DNA from: Anisodus tanguticus
Taxonomy: Eukaryota; Streptophyta; Magnoliopsida; Solanales; Solanaceae
Direction: 5' to 3'
Assembly (NCBI GenBank): GCA_034509755.1
Contig: CM067549.1
Coordinates: 45,808,052-45,872,051 of the forward strand
DNA length: 64,000 bases
Part shown: in pieces, positions 32,776 to 44,096 of the stretch
How positions within the stretch are numbered: position 1 is the stretch's first letter
Layout of the letters: the number at the start of each line of letters is the position of its first letter
Position numbers and translations under genes: made by a program
The notes under the pieces: generated by a model
Told to the model about the DNA's origin: nothing
The model's input: the letters and a program-made list of their open reading frames with translations, nothing else
Database searches by the model: none

Positions 32776-35066
32776 CTGAATATTGTGAATAAAAGAAAAT
32801 AAAGAAATTTGATTCAAAAAGTCGAAAAGAATAAGTAATAAACTAATAAAAAGATTAAAACATAAGCTAAATACAAGAAAAGATAAGAAGAGATGTGTCC
32901 GCCCCATATATATCTGATACCTTCTCCTATAATGAAACTAATAACCCCAACCCCATTAGTCATCCCATCAATTACTCATCGATAAAAAATGAATAAATTT
33001 AGCTAATCCTCGTATCCCACCAACTAAGAATCTTGTATAAAAAGCATCTATGGAAGCATGATTATATGACCAATAATATATGCCATTGAGAATTTTGTCA
33101 CACAGAATTCTCTTAGGCCCTTTTTAACAAAAGAATTAATTAACTCAAAATTTTTTAAAGAAGAATAAATGGGTTTATAGATGCTATAAATATTCCGAAA
33201 TAAGCTATACTGACTGAAAGAACTGCATCATTTAAAAATTCATTTTTGATGCAAAAGATTTATAGATGGAGCTAACCATTATGATAATATATCCAAATTC
33301 ACTCCCTCTTGGTTAAGAGGAATTCCTATAGATCCAACAAACAAAGTAAAGAGTCCTAATACAAATATTGGGAATATCATAGAATTGTCTGATTCATAAG
33401 TATAGGAATAAACCGTTTTATGCTCAAAATGAGCAATAGTCATAAAAAGTCGTGTCATCTTTCTTCCATTTTTATCAATTGAATATTTAGTTTTTGAAAA
33501 AAAATAAGTACTTTCATTATTATTCATTGGTAATAAACAAGAGTTTTTTCTCAACTCCCTTTTTACCCCATAGAGATATTGAATAGAAAGGGGTTTTTTG
33601 TTTCCCACCATAATTTTGAAAATGAACGTTTAAATGTCCTTCAAAAGTAAGTACATAGATCCGAAACATATAAAATATGGTTAATACCGTTGTGTCCCAA
33701 GCTATTATTGTGAAAATTGGTTAATACAACCAACTACAACAACAACAATATACCCAGTGAAATCCCACACCGTGGGGTCTGGGGGTTAATACAGCCAACT
33801 ATCATTAAGAATTTCATCTTTGGACAAAAAATAAGCAAGAGGTGGAATACCATAAAGAGAAAGTGTACCTAATAAAAATGTGATTTGGGTAATTGGTACA
33901 TGTTTTCTTAAACCTCCCAAAAGACCCATAATCTGGCTTTTAGCTGGAGAATATCCAACAATAGTTTCTATTGAATGAATAATGGATACAGATCCTAAAA
34001 TAATAATGATTTAGAATAAGCATGAGTAATCAAATGAAATAAAGTGCTTCGATAAGACCCCATACCTAGATCTAACATCATATAACCCAATTGAGACATT
34101 GCGGAATAGGCTAAACCTCTGTTAATGTCTTTTTGAGAAAGAGCTAAAGTAGCTCCTAATAATACTATAATTATTCCTAAAATCGAGATCAAATACATTA
34201 TGTAATGTATAACTCTGAAAAGAGGAAGAAGCCAAGCTACAAGAAAAATTCCCGTCGCTACCATAGTAGCAGCATGTATAAGAGCAGAAATAGGAGAATG
34301 CCCCTCCATGGAATCATGTAACCATACATGAAGGGGGAATTGGGCGGATTTAGCAACAACATTGGCAAATAAGAGAACAACGCGTAAAGTACCAAATAAA
34401 AAATTAACCTCATTATTAGAACTCAAGTTATTGAATATTTTGAATAAATTCCTAAATTTGAAACTCCCTGTTATCCAATAAAAACCCAAAATTCCTAATA
34501 ATAAACCAAAATCCCCAACACGATTAGTTACAAACTCTTTTTGACAAGCATTTGCTGCAACATGTCGTGTAAACCAAAATCTTATTAATAGATAGGAACA
34601 CAACCCAACCAATTCCCAAAAATATAAATTTGTATCAAATTCGAACTAGTAACAAATCCCAACATGGAAGTACTATAAAAACTCATATAAGTAAAAAATC
34701 TCAAATAGCTTGATCATGAGTCATATAATTATCACTATAAATAAGAACCATAATTCCAATAGTAGTGATTAATATTGACATAATAGAACTTAAGTGGGTC
34801 GATCAAGTATCCAAAGTCTAAAGAAAAATCATTATTGATGATCTAAGATCATACATATTGATAAAAAGAACTGCTATTTATTTGCTGAATAGACATGTAG
34901 ATTGAAAAAATCATGACTATGCTTAACAATAAAACACTCTGAAAAGCCCACATAAGTGAAAACTTTTTATTGCCATTGATAAAAGAATAAGTCCCGCTCC
35001 TATTAACATAGGGACTGAAAGTGTAATGAAAGGTATGATCCATACTTATCCATATGTCTGTTCCAT
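32776..35066 (-). pseudogene. ndhF: Nuclear plastid DNA: ndhF, nearly full length, decayed
   Basis: The minus-strand start codon at 35066 (MEQTYG, then a stop) is followed by WAFQSVLLLSIVMIFSIYMSIQQINSSS (34849-34970). 33995-34612 holds LVGLCSYLLIRFWFTR (preceded by V/M), NRVGDFGLLLGILGFYWITGS, FPLHVWLHDSMEGHSPISALIHAATMVA and RGLAYSAMSQLGYMML. 33279-33611 holds SDNSMIFPIFVLGLFTLFVGS, and the C-terminal part continues to about 32780. Substitutions at otherwise fixed sites (PDAMEGPTP reads HDSMEGHSP) and several stops show long decay. A 5'-truncated SINE interrupts it at 33737-33785. Confidence 0.93.
33721..33801 (-). mobile_element. 5'-truncated TS SINE with 16-bp TSD inside ndhF
   Basis: 33737-33785 is the 3' end of a TS-type SINE on the minus strand (CCCCAGACCCCACGGTGTGG ... 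ending in (TTG)n). It is bounded by direct repeats TTAATACAACCAACTA (33721-33736) and TTAATACAGCCAACTA (33786-33801), 15 of 16 identical, which belong to the ndhF target. Confidence 0.9.
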
Positions 35067-35860
35067 AAATGAGTTTTGAATTCTTAATTAATTGTTTCTG
35101 GTTCACCGGATCTTACCTCTTTTGAAAGGAGTCAATAAAAAGTTAAAATATGGACTAACTTAAACTAAATTAAAACGTAAATCAAGATATACCGTTCGAA
35201 AATCTTTTTCATCTTATACCACATCCGCTAAACGCTTTATCTATAAAGTCGAGTATCATACGTTCACTACATTTTTTGAAATCTGATATTGAGAAATCGT
35301 TATCTTCACTTAAATATGTTTCCATATTATATTCAGACTTGGAAGCAAGATCTTCACCCGGCTTAACCACTAAGAACCGCAATGGCTTTCGCGCAACTGC
35401 TACGCCCTTACTTCTTGCCCCTTATTTCAAACTCAAGGAAAGACTTGATCAATATAAGAAAGATGTGCTCTAGCTCCCAACCTATACAATGGGCTTGGGC
35501 TCAAAAGCAAGGGCTTACTCAACAAGCACCTTTCTTAGTAAGGTTGCTTGTTTCCACTCATTGAAGATTCTATCTACAAAAGAAGGTCAACGGGGGATAC
35601 TCAAATTTCTCTATACTTTTCAACTTTAACAGCTTTTCCACAGCAAGGAAAGTTTTTTTTGTTGGGAGGGTGGATCCTATAAGAAACTTACCCCTTTTGG
35701 TCGGAATGCCTATCAGTCTTGGTGGTCTCGTAGTACATGTCTATTTTTATCATCCTTCGAATACTTTCGGGCTTCCTTTATCTTTTAGGTGGATTCATTC
35801 TCTCCCTTCTAAAAATATTGAAACCTATTCCTTTGTGGCTGGCCCCAGTGCTTAACGTCA
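35067..35860. other. Unassigned organelle-like segment 3' of ndhF fragment
   Basis: No credible gene. Contains short open stretches and 'gggcttgggctcaaaagcaagggcttactcaa'-type wording that resembles mitochondrial intergenic DNA; the first 150 bp could be plastid spacer beside ndhF. Assignment is by style only. Confidence 0.3.
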
Positions 35861-36452
35861 GGTTCCCTCCACATACATATAAAAAGTAAGCCAGTCATAC
35901 GAGTCTTCAAAAGTAGTAATGTCAAAATGCCAGAATCGTGTGCCCATGTGATTCCTGCACCAGGCATGACATGGTCATGGACTAGTAAGGAGTGAGGTCC
36001 CCACATATGGCAGATAACTTTTCGATCGATCAGTCTGACGACCCTTTTCTGGAAGGCCATAAATTCATCCATGTCATGGCCATACTGGTTCTTGTGGTAT
36101 GGGCACCTTTTGTGAGCAAAGAGAGGTGAACAAGTTAGGAGGACCCTGAGCTAACTTCTTCCCATCAAATGGCTTTTATTATGTCAAAAATCTCGATGTT
36201 GCGCAATTCTCTTGGTGCGACTCCAAAGTAGGATCCACAGGCTTTGAGGGAAATCGCTAATCTCATTGAAAATGGTTCATGGGAAGGCCTTTGTGGCATC
36301 TCGCGTGGGTCAGCAGCTTCATTGAGGGCGGGGACAACTCAATCATATTCCCCGCTTTCTTCCTCGTAATACATTGGGTCATTTTTTGGTGGTTGAGTCA
36401 GAGGGATATAGTCCTATGTCATGGTTTGTATTTCTCCAGGAAGGCTTTGGTA
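35861..36452 (-). pseudogene. Unrecognised decayed coding sequence
   Basis: Minus-strand frames downstream of the 116-aa ORF keep coding-like character (ALNEAADPREMPQRPSHEPF; LKACGSYFGVAPRELRNIEIFDII; then DEFMAFQKRVVRLIDRK and DHVMPGAGIT) with several stops. It may be the continuation of the 36453-36803 frame. Not recognised; a retroelement or host gene fragment are both possible. Confidence 0.35.
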
Positions 36453-36803
36453 TCACAGTTTTCCTTTGGGAGATTTTACAGTCAGTTTCTCCACGAATTC
36501 CAAAATCTCATCCACCTCCTTCATTTTGGCATTCGCCACATTGGTCTTGTAGTCAACCTCCTTTAATTTGGCTCTTACCAACTCAATCTTAGCATCGATC
36601 TTACGGATCTTGATTTGAAGAGACTCATCAGTCTCTTCGTCATTTATTAGATCAATGACTGGTGAGGTGGCACTGTGACTGTCTGGAGTCTCCATAGGCA
36701 GTAAATCATAAAAGTCTCCTCCAGTGGATGATGATGAAGCTCTATCAATACGATCTTTCTTAGCCCTTCGAAGGGTGGCCTGAATTCTGAGATGAGTAGA
36801 CAT
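36453..36803 (-). CDS. Hypothetical 116-aa ORF with predicted coiled coil
   Basis: The ORF starts MSTHLRIQATLRRAKKDR, has a Ser/Thr-rich low-complexity section and an acidic patch (NDEETDES), and then about 45 residues with helical heptad character (IKIRKIDAKIELVRAKLKEV..). It has no family I recognise. On its strand a CTATATAGAGG box lies about 25 bp upstream of the ATG, too close for a usual UTR. It lies directly after the truncated chromovirus gag start, between LTR material and organelle-like DNA. Frame continuity beyond the stop suggests it is the 5' part of a larger decayed protein. Confidence 0.35.
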   Translation of the reverse strand: MSTHLRIQATLRRAKKDRIDRASSSSTGGDFYDLLPMETPDSHSATSPVIDLINDEETDESLQIKIRKIDAKIELVRAKLKEVDYKTNVANAKMKEVDEILEFVEKLTVKSPKGKL

Positions 36804-36839
36804 CAGCTTTGACCCGACCTATCGGCTCCTCTATATAGG

Positions 36840-37075
36840 TGTCATTAGTCCCACGGTATATATAACTTTATATGAGTATCTAAATCCTTGAGATACTTAT
36901 TAGTAAAGTCGACCTCCCGAGCTTGAGAAACTGCATGTTCTCAACCTCGAGTTATAACTCGAAGCCTACGCCTGCCTCTACCTATCCCGAGCACCCTACC
37001 CCGAGCACCTCCTCTGACAACGCGCGTGGGTGTGAGATCATCATCTCCTCCTACGGTTGATCTAGTCCTCACCAT
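36840..37075 (-). pseudogene. Start of chromovirus gag, truncated
   Basis: ATG at 37075 gives MVRTRSTVGGDDD, then an Arg/Gly-rich stretch (RGGARGRV.GIGRGRR), the typical N-terminus of Tekay/Del-type gypsy gag, about 180 bp inside the primer site and LTR. It stops after about 60 codons, and other sequence follows near 36840. Confidence 0.7.
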
Positions 37076-37256
37076 CTGTGAGAAAGAATGAAGCAAGAAG
37101 TTTAGGATTCAATCATAATCGATCGCATGAAAGAATAAAATAATTAAAGTTTCCTAAATGTCTTATAGCCTCTTGAAGATAGGTACATAACTCTTCATAC
37201 CGATCCGCGAGACTTTACTTGACACCACTTGTACTCATGAGACCATTAACCTAGGG

Positions 37257-37268
37257 CTCTGATACCAA
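37257..37268 (-). other. Primer-binding site (initiator tRNA-Met type)
   Basis: TGGTATCAGAGC on the minus strand, two bases beyond the LTR end ...GTCATGACA; the classic plant LTR primer site. Confidence 0.9.
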
Positions 37269-37270
37269 TT

Positions 37271-40005
37271 TGTCATGACCCCAAAACCCATTTGTGCCGT
37301 AAGGGCACCTACCTTAACCCGTAGGCGAACCCAACATACGAATCATATAAATACGCGGAAAATAATATGGAAATCAAAGAGTGCAAAAGGAATACGTAAA
37401 TAGTACCAAGCTCTACACCGAATACAATTTTGAATAAAAGAGAAATACATAATTTGTCTGAATATAACAATAGGACATAGTCTATGAATAGCAAAACATA
37501 ACAATAAGGATGAGTGGAGTTTCAGTGCCGGGAAAGAAGTTGCGGCTCACCCTGGACTTCAAAGTATCACTCGCGCTGATAGGGAGAAGAATCAAGCTGC
37601 TCCGGCGTCGCCTCCTGGCTTAGTATCTGCACATAGAGTGCAACACGCCTAGAGTGAGTACGTATGAGAAACACGTGTACTCAACAAGCATCGTCGACCG
37701 ACCCTAGCTATAACAGTAGTGAGGGTTGGTATTTTACCATACCTCTCTCTCTACTAGTTAGTTACATAAGTATAAATAAAACAATTAACCAACCTATGAT
37801 GGATCCACAGTTTAACTCACTATAAGTACCCTCAAGTCAAATATCGTACAAGTCCAACCTAAACCCCATTAGAGCATCTAAATCCCTCAAATCACTCTGT
37901 TAAGATCTTACCCAAGGTTCAACATAAGCTAAATGTATTCCTTCTAACAGTCAAGAACACAAGTACAAAAGAGTTCAAGCCAAACACATAAGTCATAAAG
38001 CTCATATTAGGATATAAATGAATGTAATGCAGAATGATATGTATGAATTCAAGGGGCCACAATACCTAGTACACACAAGTTGTTGCAGTAGATGTCACGT
38101 GACCCATAGGGGACTTATGAGGTCCATATACCCATCTGATCCCATTGGATACCAGCTCTATGCATGAAGTGTCATATCGGTCTTCACTCTCATAAACATG
38201 TATCATATCCTTTAATCCGACTTCCCAAGTTATTCTCAGTGATTTCACCAGTAACCAATGCCAACTATATATAATGTATGAATGAGATGGATATGAATAC
38301 ACCATGCAATCAACATAATTAGTTTATCAGTGTTAATCAAGTATTCAGACGAGGTGTAGAGTGATGAATGCATGACAGTAAAATTAGGATATCATAATAA
38401 TGGCTACAAGCTCAAGTAAACATCAAGCATACCAAACTAAGCAGACTCTTACATTGCACATCGTGGCCCGAAGGCTAAACACATAAACTCTTTCACTTGC
38501 TATACTAATAGTTCATTGATTACCCATTTAAGTTCACTTGATACCCATATTAGTGCTCGCCACCTTACTAATATGGGACCCCCAAGTTCCCAATAGTATT
38601 ATTAGTTCACTAATTAAGCATACCAACACATAACGATATACTAGAGTCTAGAAAAGTCTCAATTTGCCTGAATGAAACCAAAGACTCAAGCAACAGCCTT
38701 TCCTTTCCGCTTAGCCTCCTCACGAAGTCACTCTGATCAAACATATCGAGTATAAATGAGATTATATTCTAAGTTATCCATAATCCCCCAAGCTAGATTA
38801 CAATGGAACACCGGGTCCACATTATCAAAATGCCAACTTTTCTACCCCAAATAGTACTAATACAAGCTAGGTATGCATAATATCAAGTTAATTTAACAAC
38901 AAGCCCCAAAGAATCCTCAATTTCAAGAATTATAGAAAAGCCTCAATTCTAACCCTAGATTTTCCCCCAATCCCCAAAAGGGTTCTTAACAAGAAATTAA
39001 TCTCATAAATACCATCTACTAGATGAATATAACATTGTTTAGGATAACAACAACAATAATCCATTAATCAACTCTAATTCCCCAATTAGAACTCTCTTAA
39101 TTTCAATAAGTATTTCTACCTTTTTCCTCCATTTAATACACATGCTTAAGAAGTAATGCACTAAAACTCATTAATGAAAGGAAGAATGATTACCTAAAGG
39201 GTGAAAAATCTCTTGGAGTTATCCCTAACTTGCTGCCCAAACTTGAGTCTCTAGAGGCATCAATATTAGGGAATGAAATAAATACTAGGTTTAACTTCAC
39301 TTAAAAGCTACCCAATGACCCGCTCCAGTGGACTCGATTCCGCTGGGGAGAACCCGCTCCAGTGGAAACCCAGTCCGCTGGGGTAGAACCCACTTAAATC
39401 TACATTTCTTCTTCGACGAGCCAAACCTCCACTGAAGCGGACCCGTCAAGGAGGACGCCTGGTCGCTGGGGCGGACACCAGCAACCAGCAACAACCTAAG
39501 GACATGAAATCCTCCGCCAACCACCCGAAACACTCTCGAGACCTCACGGACACAAATCAAACATGCTACCCTATCAAAATACATATTCCAGACATACTCT
39601 CGCACTCGAGTTTCCCAAAAAAGGTGTCTAAGTCTCGAATTTGACTAAAGTCAACACTTAAATTCTAATTCCATAATTTTATAAACAAAACCTCAAAACA
39701 CACCGGGTTGCCTCAGGACCCAAAATAAAGGCTTGACTACGTCATAAATATCATCTCAGAGCTAATGGAACCAATGAAACTATGAACGGAGCCCGTTTAC
39801 CTAAAAGTCAACTATGGGTCAAACTATTCTTTCTTCTTAACTTAGGATTTCTCCAACTTAACTAAATGAGTCTGAAACCTACCCGATCACCCCGGGGACC
39901 ATTCCCCCCATCCCCGTAAGTCACAAGCAACCAAATATGGGCTCAGGGAGGGAAATTTAGGGATTTCTAGGAAAATCAAGCAAAATGACTTTTTGAGTCA
40001 TTACA
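37271..40005 (-). repeat. Chromovirus-type gypsy LTR (2735 bp)
   Basis: On the minus strand it starts TGTAATGACTCAAAAAGTC (40005 downward) and ends GGGGTCATGACA (37271), with short inverted ends TGTAATGAC/GTCATGACA. PBS and gag start follow on the low-coordinate side, so this is a 5' LTR. A block near 39321-39480 repeats CCGCTCCAGTGGA and CCGCTGGGG words. No partner 3' LTR lies in the window, so TSD cannot be tested; on the high side it abuts gypsy C gag. Confidence 0.85.
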
Positions 40006-41640
40006 TTTCTCTCAAGTTATTGACACTTTCGTCTTCTTTGCAGTCATGATGGATCCCTTCAGAACATCCATCCCTCCGATAATCATGTTTATGATATGCT
40101 GGGGTTCAACCGGATCTGCTTACTTTTTTGCTTCTCTATTTCTCTAATTTTCCTTTGCTCGATCACTCAGAAATTTGCGCAGATGACCATTTTCAACAAT
40201 TGGGCCACCTCATCCCTCAATTGGCGACAATCCTCCGTCCGATGACCATGAGTTCCATGCTAGTAACAAATTAAGTTTGAATCTCTCTGAGTTGGGTCTG
40301 TCCGAAGTGGTCTAGGCTATCTCGTCTCCTTAATGTGTCCAATAGCCGAAACAAGTCTGGTTGCATCAATATTGAAATTATACTCGAAAAGCCTCGGACT
40401 TTCCACACTATTAGAGAAATATCCACCGGTATCATTTTTGAACTTCAAACCCCTACTGGTAGACCCTCGATCATTATGTATATATCCTTTGTCCGATGGA
40501 AAATTTTGATTATTGCAACCCCTATTTGATTTGAAGTTCGACCTCTCCGGTTGCCCGTAGGGTTGATATCTATCTTTTGAAGATTTTGGCTCCGACTCAA
40601 CTACCCTCTTTGATTTATTAAAATTTTGTTCCATCCTGTTGACCCCGGGGGAGTTCGAGCTGATCATCCTCCACCCGAATTTGGGACTCGTACCTATTAT
40701 GTATGTTTATCCACGTTACTGTTGGGAATTCCAACAAGTTCTCCTTTAACTTAAATTAGGCACTGGAACTCCTAGGATTTAACCCATTGGTGAAAGCTTC
40801 GACTGCCCATTCATCAGGTACCTGAGGAAGGAGCATCCGTTACTTTTGAAACCTTGTCACGAACTCGCACAGCAACTCCGTATCCTTCTGAGTAATTTTG
40901 AATATGTCTGCTTTTCTCATTTGGACCTTCCGTGCTTCGGCGTGCACCTTTTATAAAAGTATCTACAAGCATTTTAAATGAATTAATATAATGTTCAGGC
41001 AACATAGAATACCATGTTATTGCTCATTTCGATAGTGTTTCACCATATTGTTTCAGCAACATCGATTCAATATCATTCGGGTGCATGGCATTGCCCTTCA
41101 CCGCACCGATGTACGATGTCACGTGCTCCTGAGGATCTGTAGTTCCACCGTGCTTTGGAAGATCCAGAATTTTGAACCTTTTTGAAATCAACGTCGGAGC
41201 CACGCTCAATGAAAATAGCAACTAGATATATCTTTTTGAGTCCGGTCTCTTCAAGATTGGAGGAGCTCTAGGAATCTGATCTACCCGTGAATTGTAGGTT
41301 TCAACCTTCTTTACATTAGTATCCACCTGTTTGGTCAAAGTTTGAAGCAGCCTCAAAACCTCCGATGACTCATTAGTCCCCGATCCATTGCCATTTTCAT
41401 TAACTCGATCCTCTTCTCGACATGGATCATCGTTGCGGATGGGACGAGCTTCATCCATTGCACTTACTCCGTTGCTTTTCTTTTGCAGCTGAGTTATAGC
41501 CTCATGTTGCTCCTTCAGCATGTAAAAGATTCGGGCCAAATTTATTTTACCTCCTCTTCATCATCTGGTGTCTTTCCACGTGACCTTCTAGACCCCTGGG
41601 GTGAAATTACGGGCTTGTAATTCAACGAATCAACGGGCGG
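40006..41640 (-). pseudogene. gypsy C gag, decayed
   Basis: Minus-strand pieces in order: MLKEQHEAITQLQKK and a linker (41222-41539); APTLISKRFKILDLPKHGGTTDPQEHV with NAMHPNDIESMLLKQYGETLSK (41024-41221); LPEHYINSFKMLVDTFIKG (about 40930-41005); a Ser/Asn-rich linker (40317-40667); then WHGTHGHRTEDCRQLRDEVAQL (about 40180-40260) and EPQHIINMIIGGMDV near 40060. This is the retrotransposon gag domain and its downstream region from a Tat/Athila-like family. Stops and shifts throughout. It ends exactly where the chromovirus LTR begins (40005). Confidence 0.8.
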
Positions 41641-41840
41641 AACTCGTTCATTGAATCAACGGGCGGGACGCCATTGTTATTATTGATGTTGTTAGCAACA
41701 TTTTCACTGTTGTTGTTGTCCTCGTGGTCGCTGACCTCAACTAGCCATACTGTAATTATTTAGTATTCACCCGTAACCACAAAATCTCGAAAGAAACAAG
41801 TGAAATTTGAGTTTGAATAAATCACCACTATTATCCTTAG
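41641..41840 (-). other. Leader of gypsy C
   Basis: Short non-coding stretch between the primer site and gag, with AAC/GTT trinucleotide-rich words near 41690-41720. Confidence 0.4.
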
Positions 41841-41857
41841 CCCCACGGTGGGTGCCA
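41841..41857 (-). other. Primer-binding region of gypsy C
   Basis: TGGCACCCACCGTGGGG on the minus strand directly inside the LTR; this wording recurs in plant gypsy elements of this type. Confidence 0.7.
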
Positions 41858-41860
41858 AAC

Positions 41861-42490
41861 TATTAACCCCAAAAAAAGTACAGTTGAATTTGTAAGTAGT
41901 TTTAAGGATACGTGGATCGATTTGTAAATGAGTGTGATAAGAAATTAACAATAAGTAAGTAAATTTAAATAATAAGCAAGTAAGTTAACCTGGAATGTTG
42001 TGATCTTGATTGAAATAACTTGGCAAGTTTGGTCCGATCCTAAGCTGAACTGCTTCGGGTCCGATCCAACAACGAGAGCAAATGACTATCAGTACAATAA
42101 GGTAATCATGCAAGTATGAATAATGAGAATGAGATGTCTTTCAAACATGAATGTTGTGCTCTTTTTATAGTTATCTATACAAGGCATTTATGTCCGAGAA
42201 TCACTCCCTAATTAAATAAAATTAAATGAGAGTAACATCCACTTAATGAAGAAAGAGGAATGGCTGGCGCCATATCCGGAACGGGTAGGCACTGAGCTCC
42301 TTCGATCTTCCATCCGATGTTACCAGATTCGGTCGATATCCGGTGCCACTAGGTTCGGCCGCCAACCGATCTTGTTTTGATACTCGGACTCACCCCTAGT
42401 GCAACTCGCATCCGGTGCAAAGCATTGTTGCTTCCTTCGATTTCTACACCCAAACCATGTCACGTGTCGCCCCAATTTTTACCGTATACA
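41861..42490 (-). repeat. 5' LTR of gypsy C (about 630 bp)
   Basis: On the minus strand it begins TGTATACGGTAAAAATTGGG at 42490 and ends next to the primer region near 41861. GC-richer upstream part with 'cggtgccac..cggtcgatatccgg' words; a TATAAAAAGAG box (about 42162-42172) is a plausible core promoter. The 3' boundary is approximate because a clean CA end was not seen. Confidence 0.65.
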
Positions 42491-42939
42491 ATAAATACTA
42501 CTAGTCTGAAATTCAATTTCTTTTGTTTTCTTCATATACTTTAACAGAGTATTGGTGAATATTAAATCGGACTACAATATATTGAAATCGCTAGACTCAA
42601 AATTACGACAGTCTCATTTGAATTTTAAAAAATTTGTCATGGTCTGTCCCATCAACAATTCCCATTATCAACGAAATAGTTCAACATATATAATCTTTTA
42701 TAATTTAAATAGAAGAATAAATTAGTAAGCAAAGATTTATTATAATTTATTTTCACATCTTTAAGTGAAAAACATATTTTTAGGAAGTTTGACACAAACG
42801 TTTTTGAAAATAAATATTATAATGGGCCACAAAACTAACCTATATCGATTAACTAGCTATCTTTCATTCTCAATTGTTACCGATCAATTTTTTTATTTAA
42901 AATCTATTATTACATGTGTTCGTCAGAACCACTATAAAC
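42491..42939. other. AT-rich spacer
   Basis: About 450 bp, nothing recognised beyond the flanks of gypsy C and hAT copy 3. Confidence 0.4.
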
Positions 42940-44096
42940 TAAGGGTGTCTATGGGGCCGGGTTGAACAAACTAAAGAAGAAGTGTTGTCTAGCATAGAAG
43001 ACGAATGCAAAAAAATATATAGGTTTTACCAATAAGAAAGTGCTAGCAACCTACTGGCTTCCATACCATCTTCTTCCAGCCTGTTCAGCATGAGGAATGG
43101 CTGGCGGAGCATCAGGATTTCCTTTTCTTCAACATAACCTCACAAAAGACATGTTGTTTCTGCGGCTAGTATTGAAAGCCTCAGAAATAGAATGTGCGGC
43201 GACCGTACCGATACTAACCAAATCAGCGAGTTTGATATTTTACAGGGTTCTATACCGTACCAAGCAGTTCTCAATGAAGAAGGACGTGAAGACTTGCTGA
43301 AATACTGGAGGGGGAATGAGAAGACATTTCCTACACTTTCAATGATGGCCCGAGATGTTTTGAACATTCAAGCTTCATCAACGGCGTCTGAAAGCTCTTT
43401 TTCTGCCGGCAGATATCAAATAGGAGAGCACAGACACTCATTAGCCGGAGACAGCTTGGAGATTGTAGTATTATTCAGAGATTGAATACGAGCGGAGCGG
43501 AGAAGGTGCGATTAACTGGAGATCAACGAAGAAGAAGACGAAAACTACAATGAAATCTTATCCGAAGGTGATGAAAGTGACGTGGAGCAATTTGACCAAC
43601 AAATAGCAATTCCAACCGAAGAACCATAGGAAATTATCAAGAAACTAGAACAGGTTTTTTTCAAAATGTAATTTTTTTAATTGCAATTTTACTATGTAAT
43701 TTGAACCTTTTGAACAACACCACAAAGTTGCAATTTTGACAATTGTATTTGTATTACAAAAAAAATCATGTCTATTAAATAATATAAGAGGCACAAAAAC
43801 AGTCTTGGGATGTTTTTATTACACCATCTTGTCTTGTTTAATTATTGAGTTTTTATATATATGTTATTTTTTAAATTAAGTGCAAAAGAAAAAGAAAAAA
43901 AAAAGAACAGTCCGGGATCCCGATCCCGACCCGACCCGATTCCGACGGGATCGGGGCGGGACTTCGACAAATCCCGCCTATCCCGATCCCGCCTGACCCG
44001 ACCCGACCCGATCCCGCCCCTCCCCCGTCCCGCCCCCGATCCGATCCCGCCGGTCCTGACCCAACGGACCCGATCCCGTCCCACTGGCCACGCCTA
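42940..44096 (+). mobile_element. hAT transposon, copy 3, internally deleted
   Basis: The left end TAAGGGTGTCTATGGGGCCG (TIR of the same family) is followed after 25 bp by transposase 3' sequence that in copy 2 lies 1.5 kb further in. The right end has the GC-rich GATCCCGACCCG block (43914-44070) and closes CCCACTGGCCACGCCTA at 44096. Flanking octamers do not match (CTATAAAC / GGCTGGAC), so either the TSD has decayed or the ends come from different insertions. Confidence 0.8.
42966..43620 (+). pseudogene. C-terminal remnant of hAT transposase
   Basis: Nearly identical to copy 2 from EQTKEEVLSS onward, with the hAT dimerisation domain at 43192-43485 (SASTASES-like TASESSFSAGR, LEIVVLFRD followed by a stop where copy 2 has Trp). 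A frame break near 43034 and an inserted segment of about 50 bp near 43078-43127, absent from copy 2, disrupt it. Confidence 0.85.

Noticed and set aside
29555..35066. Functional plastid genes or plastid contamination
   Set aside because: Many stops and substitutions, non-native joins and a SINE with TSD inside ndhF show it is nuclear, decayed DNA.
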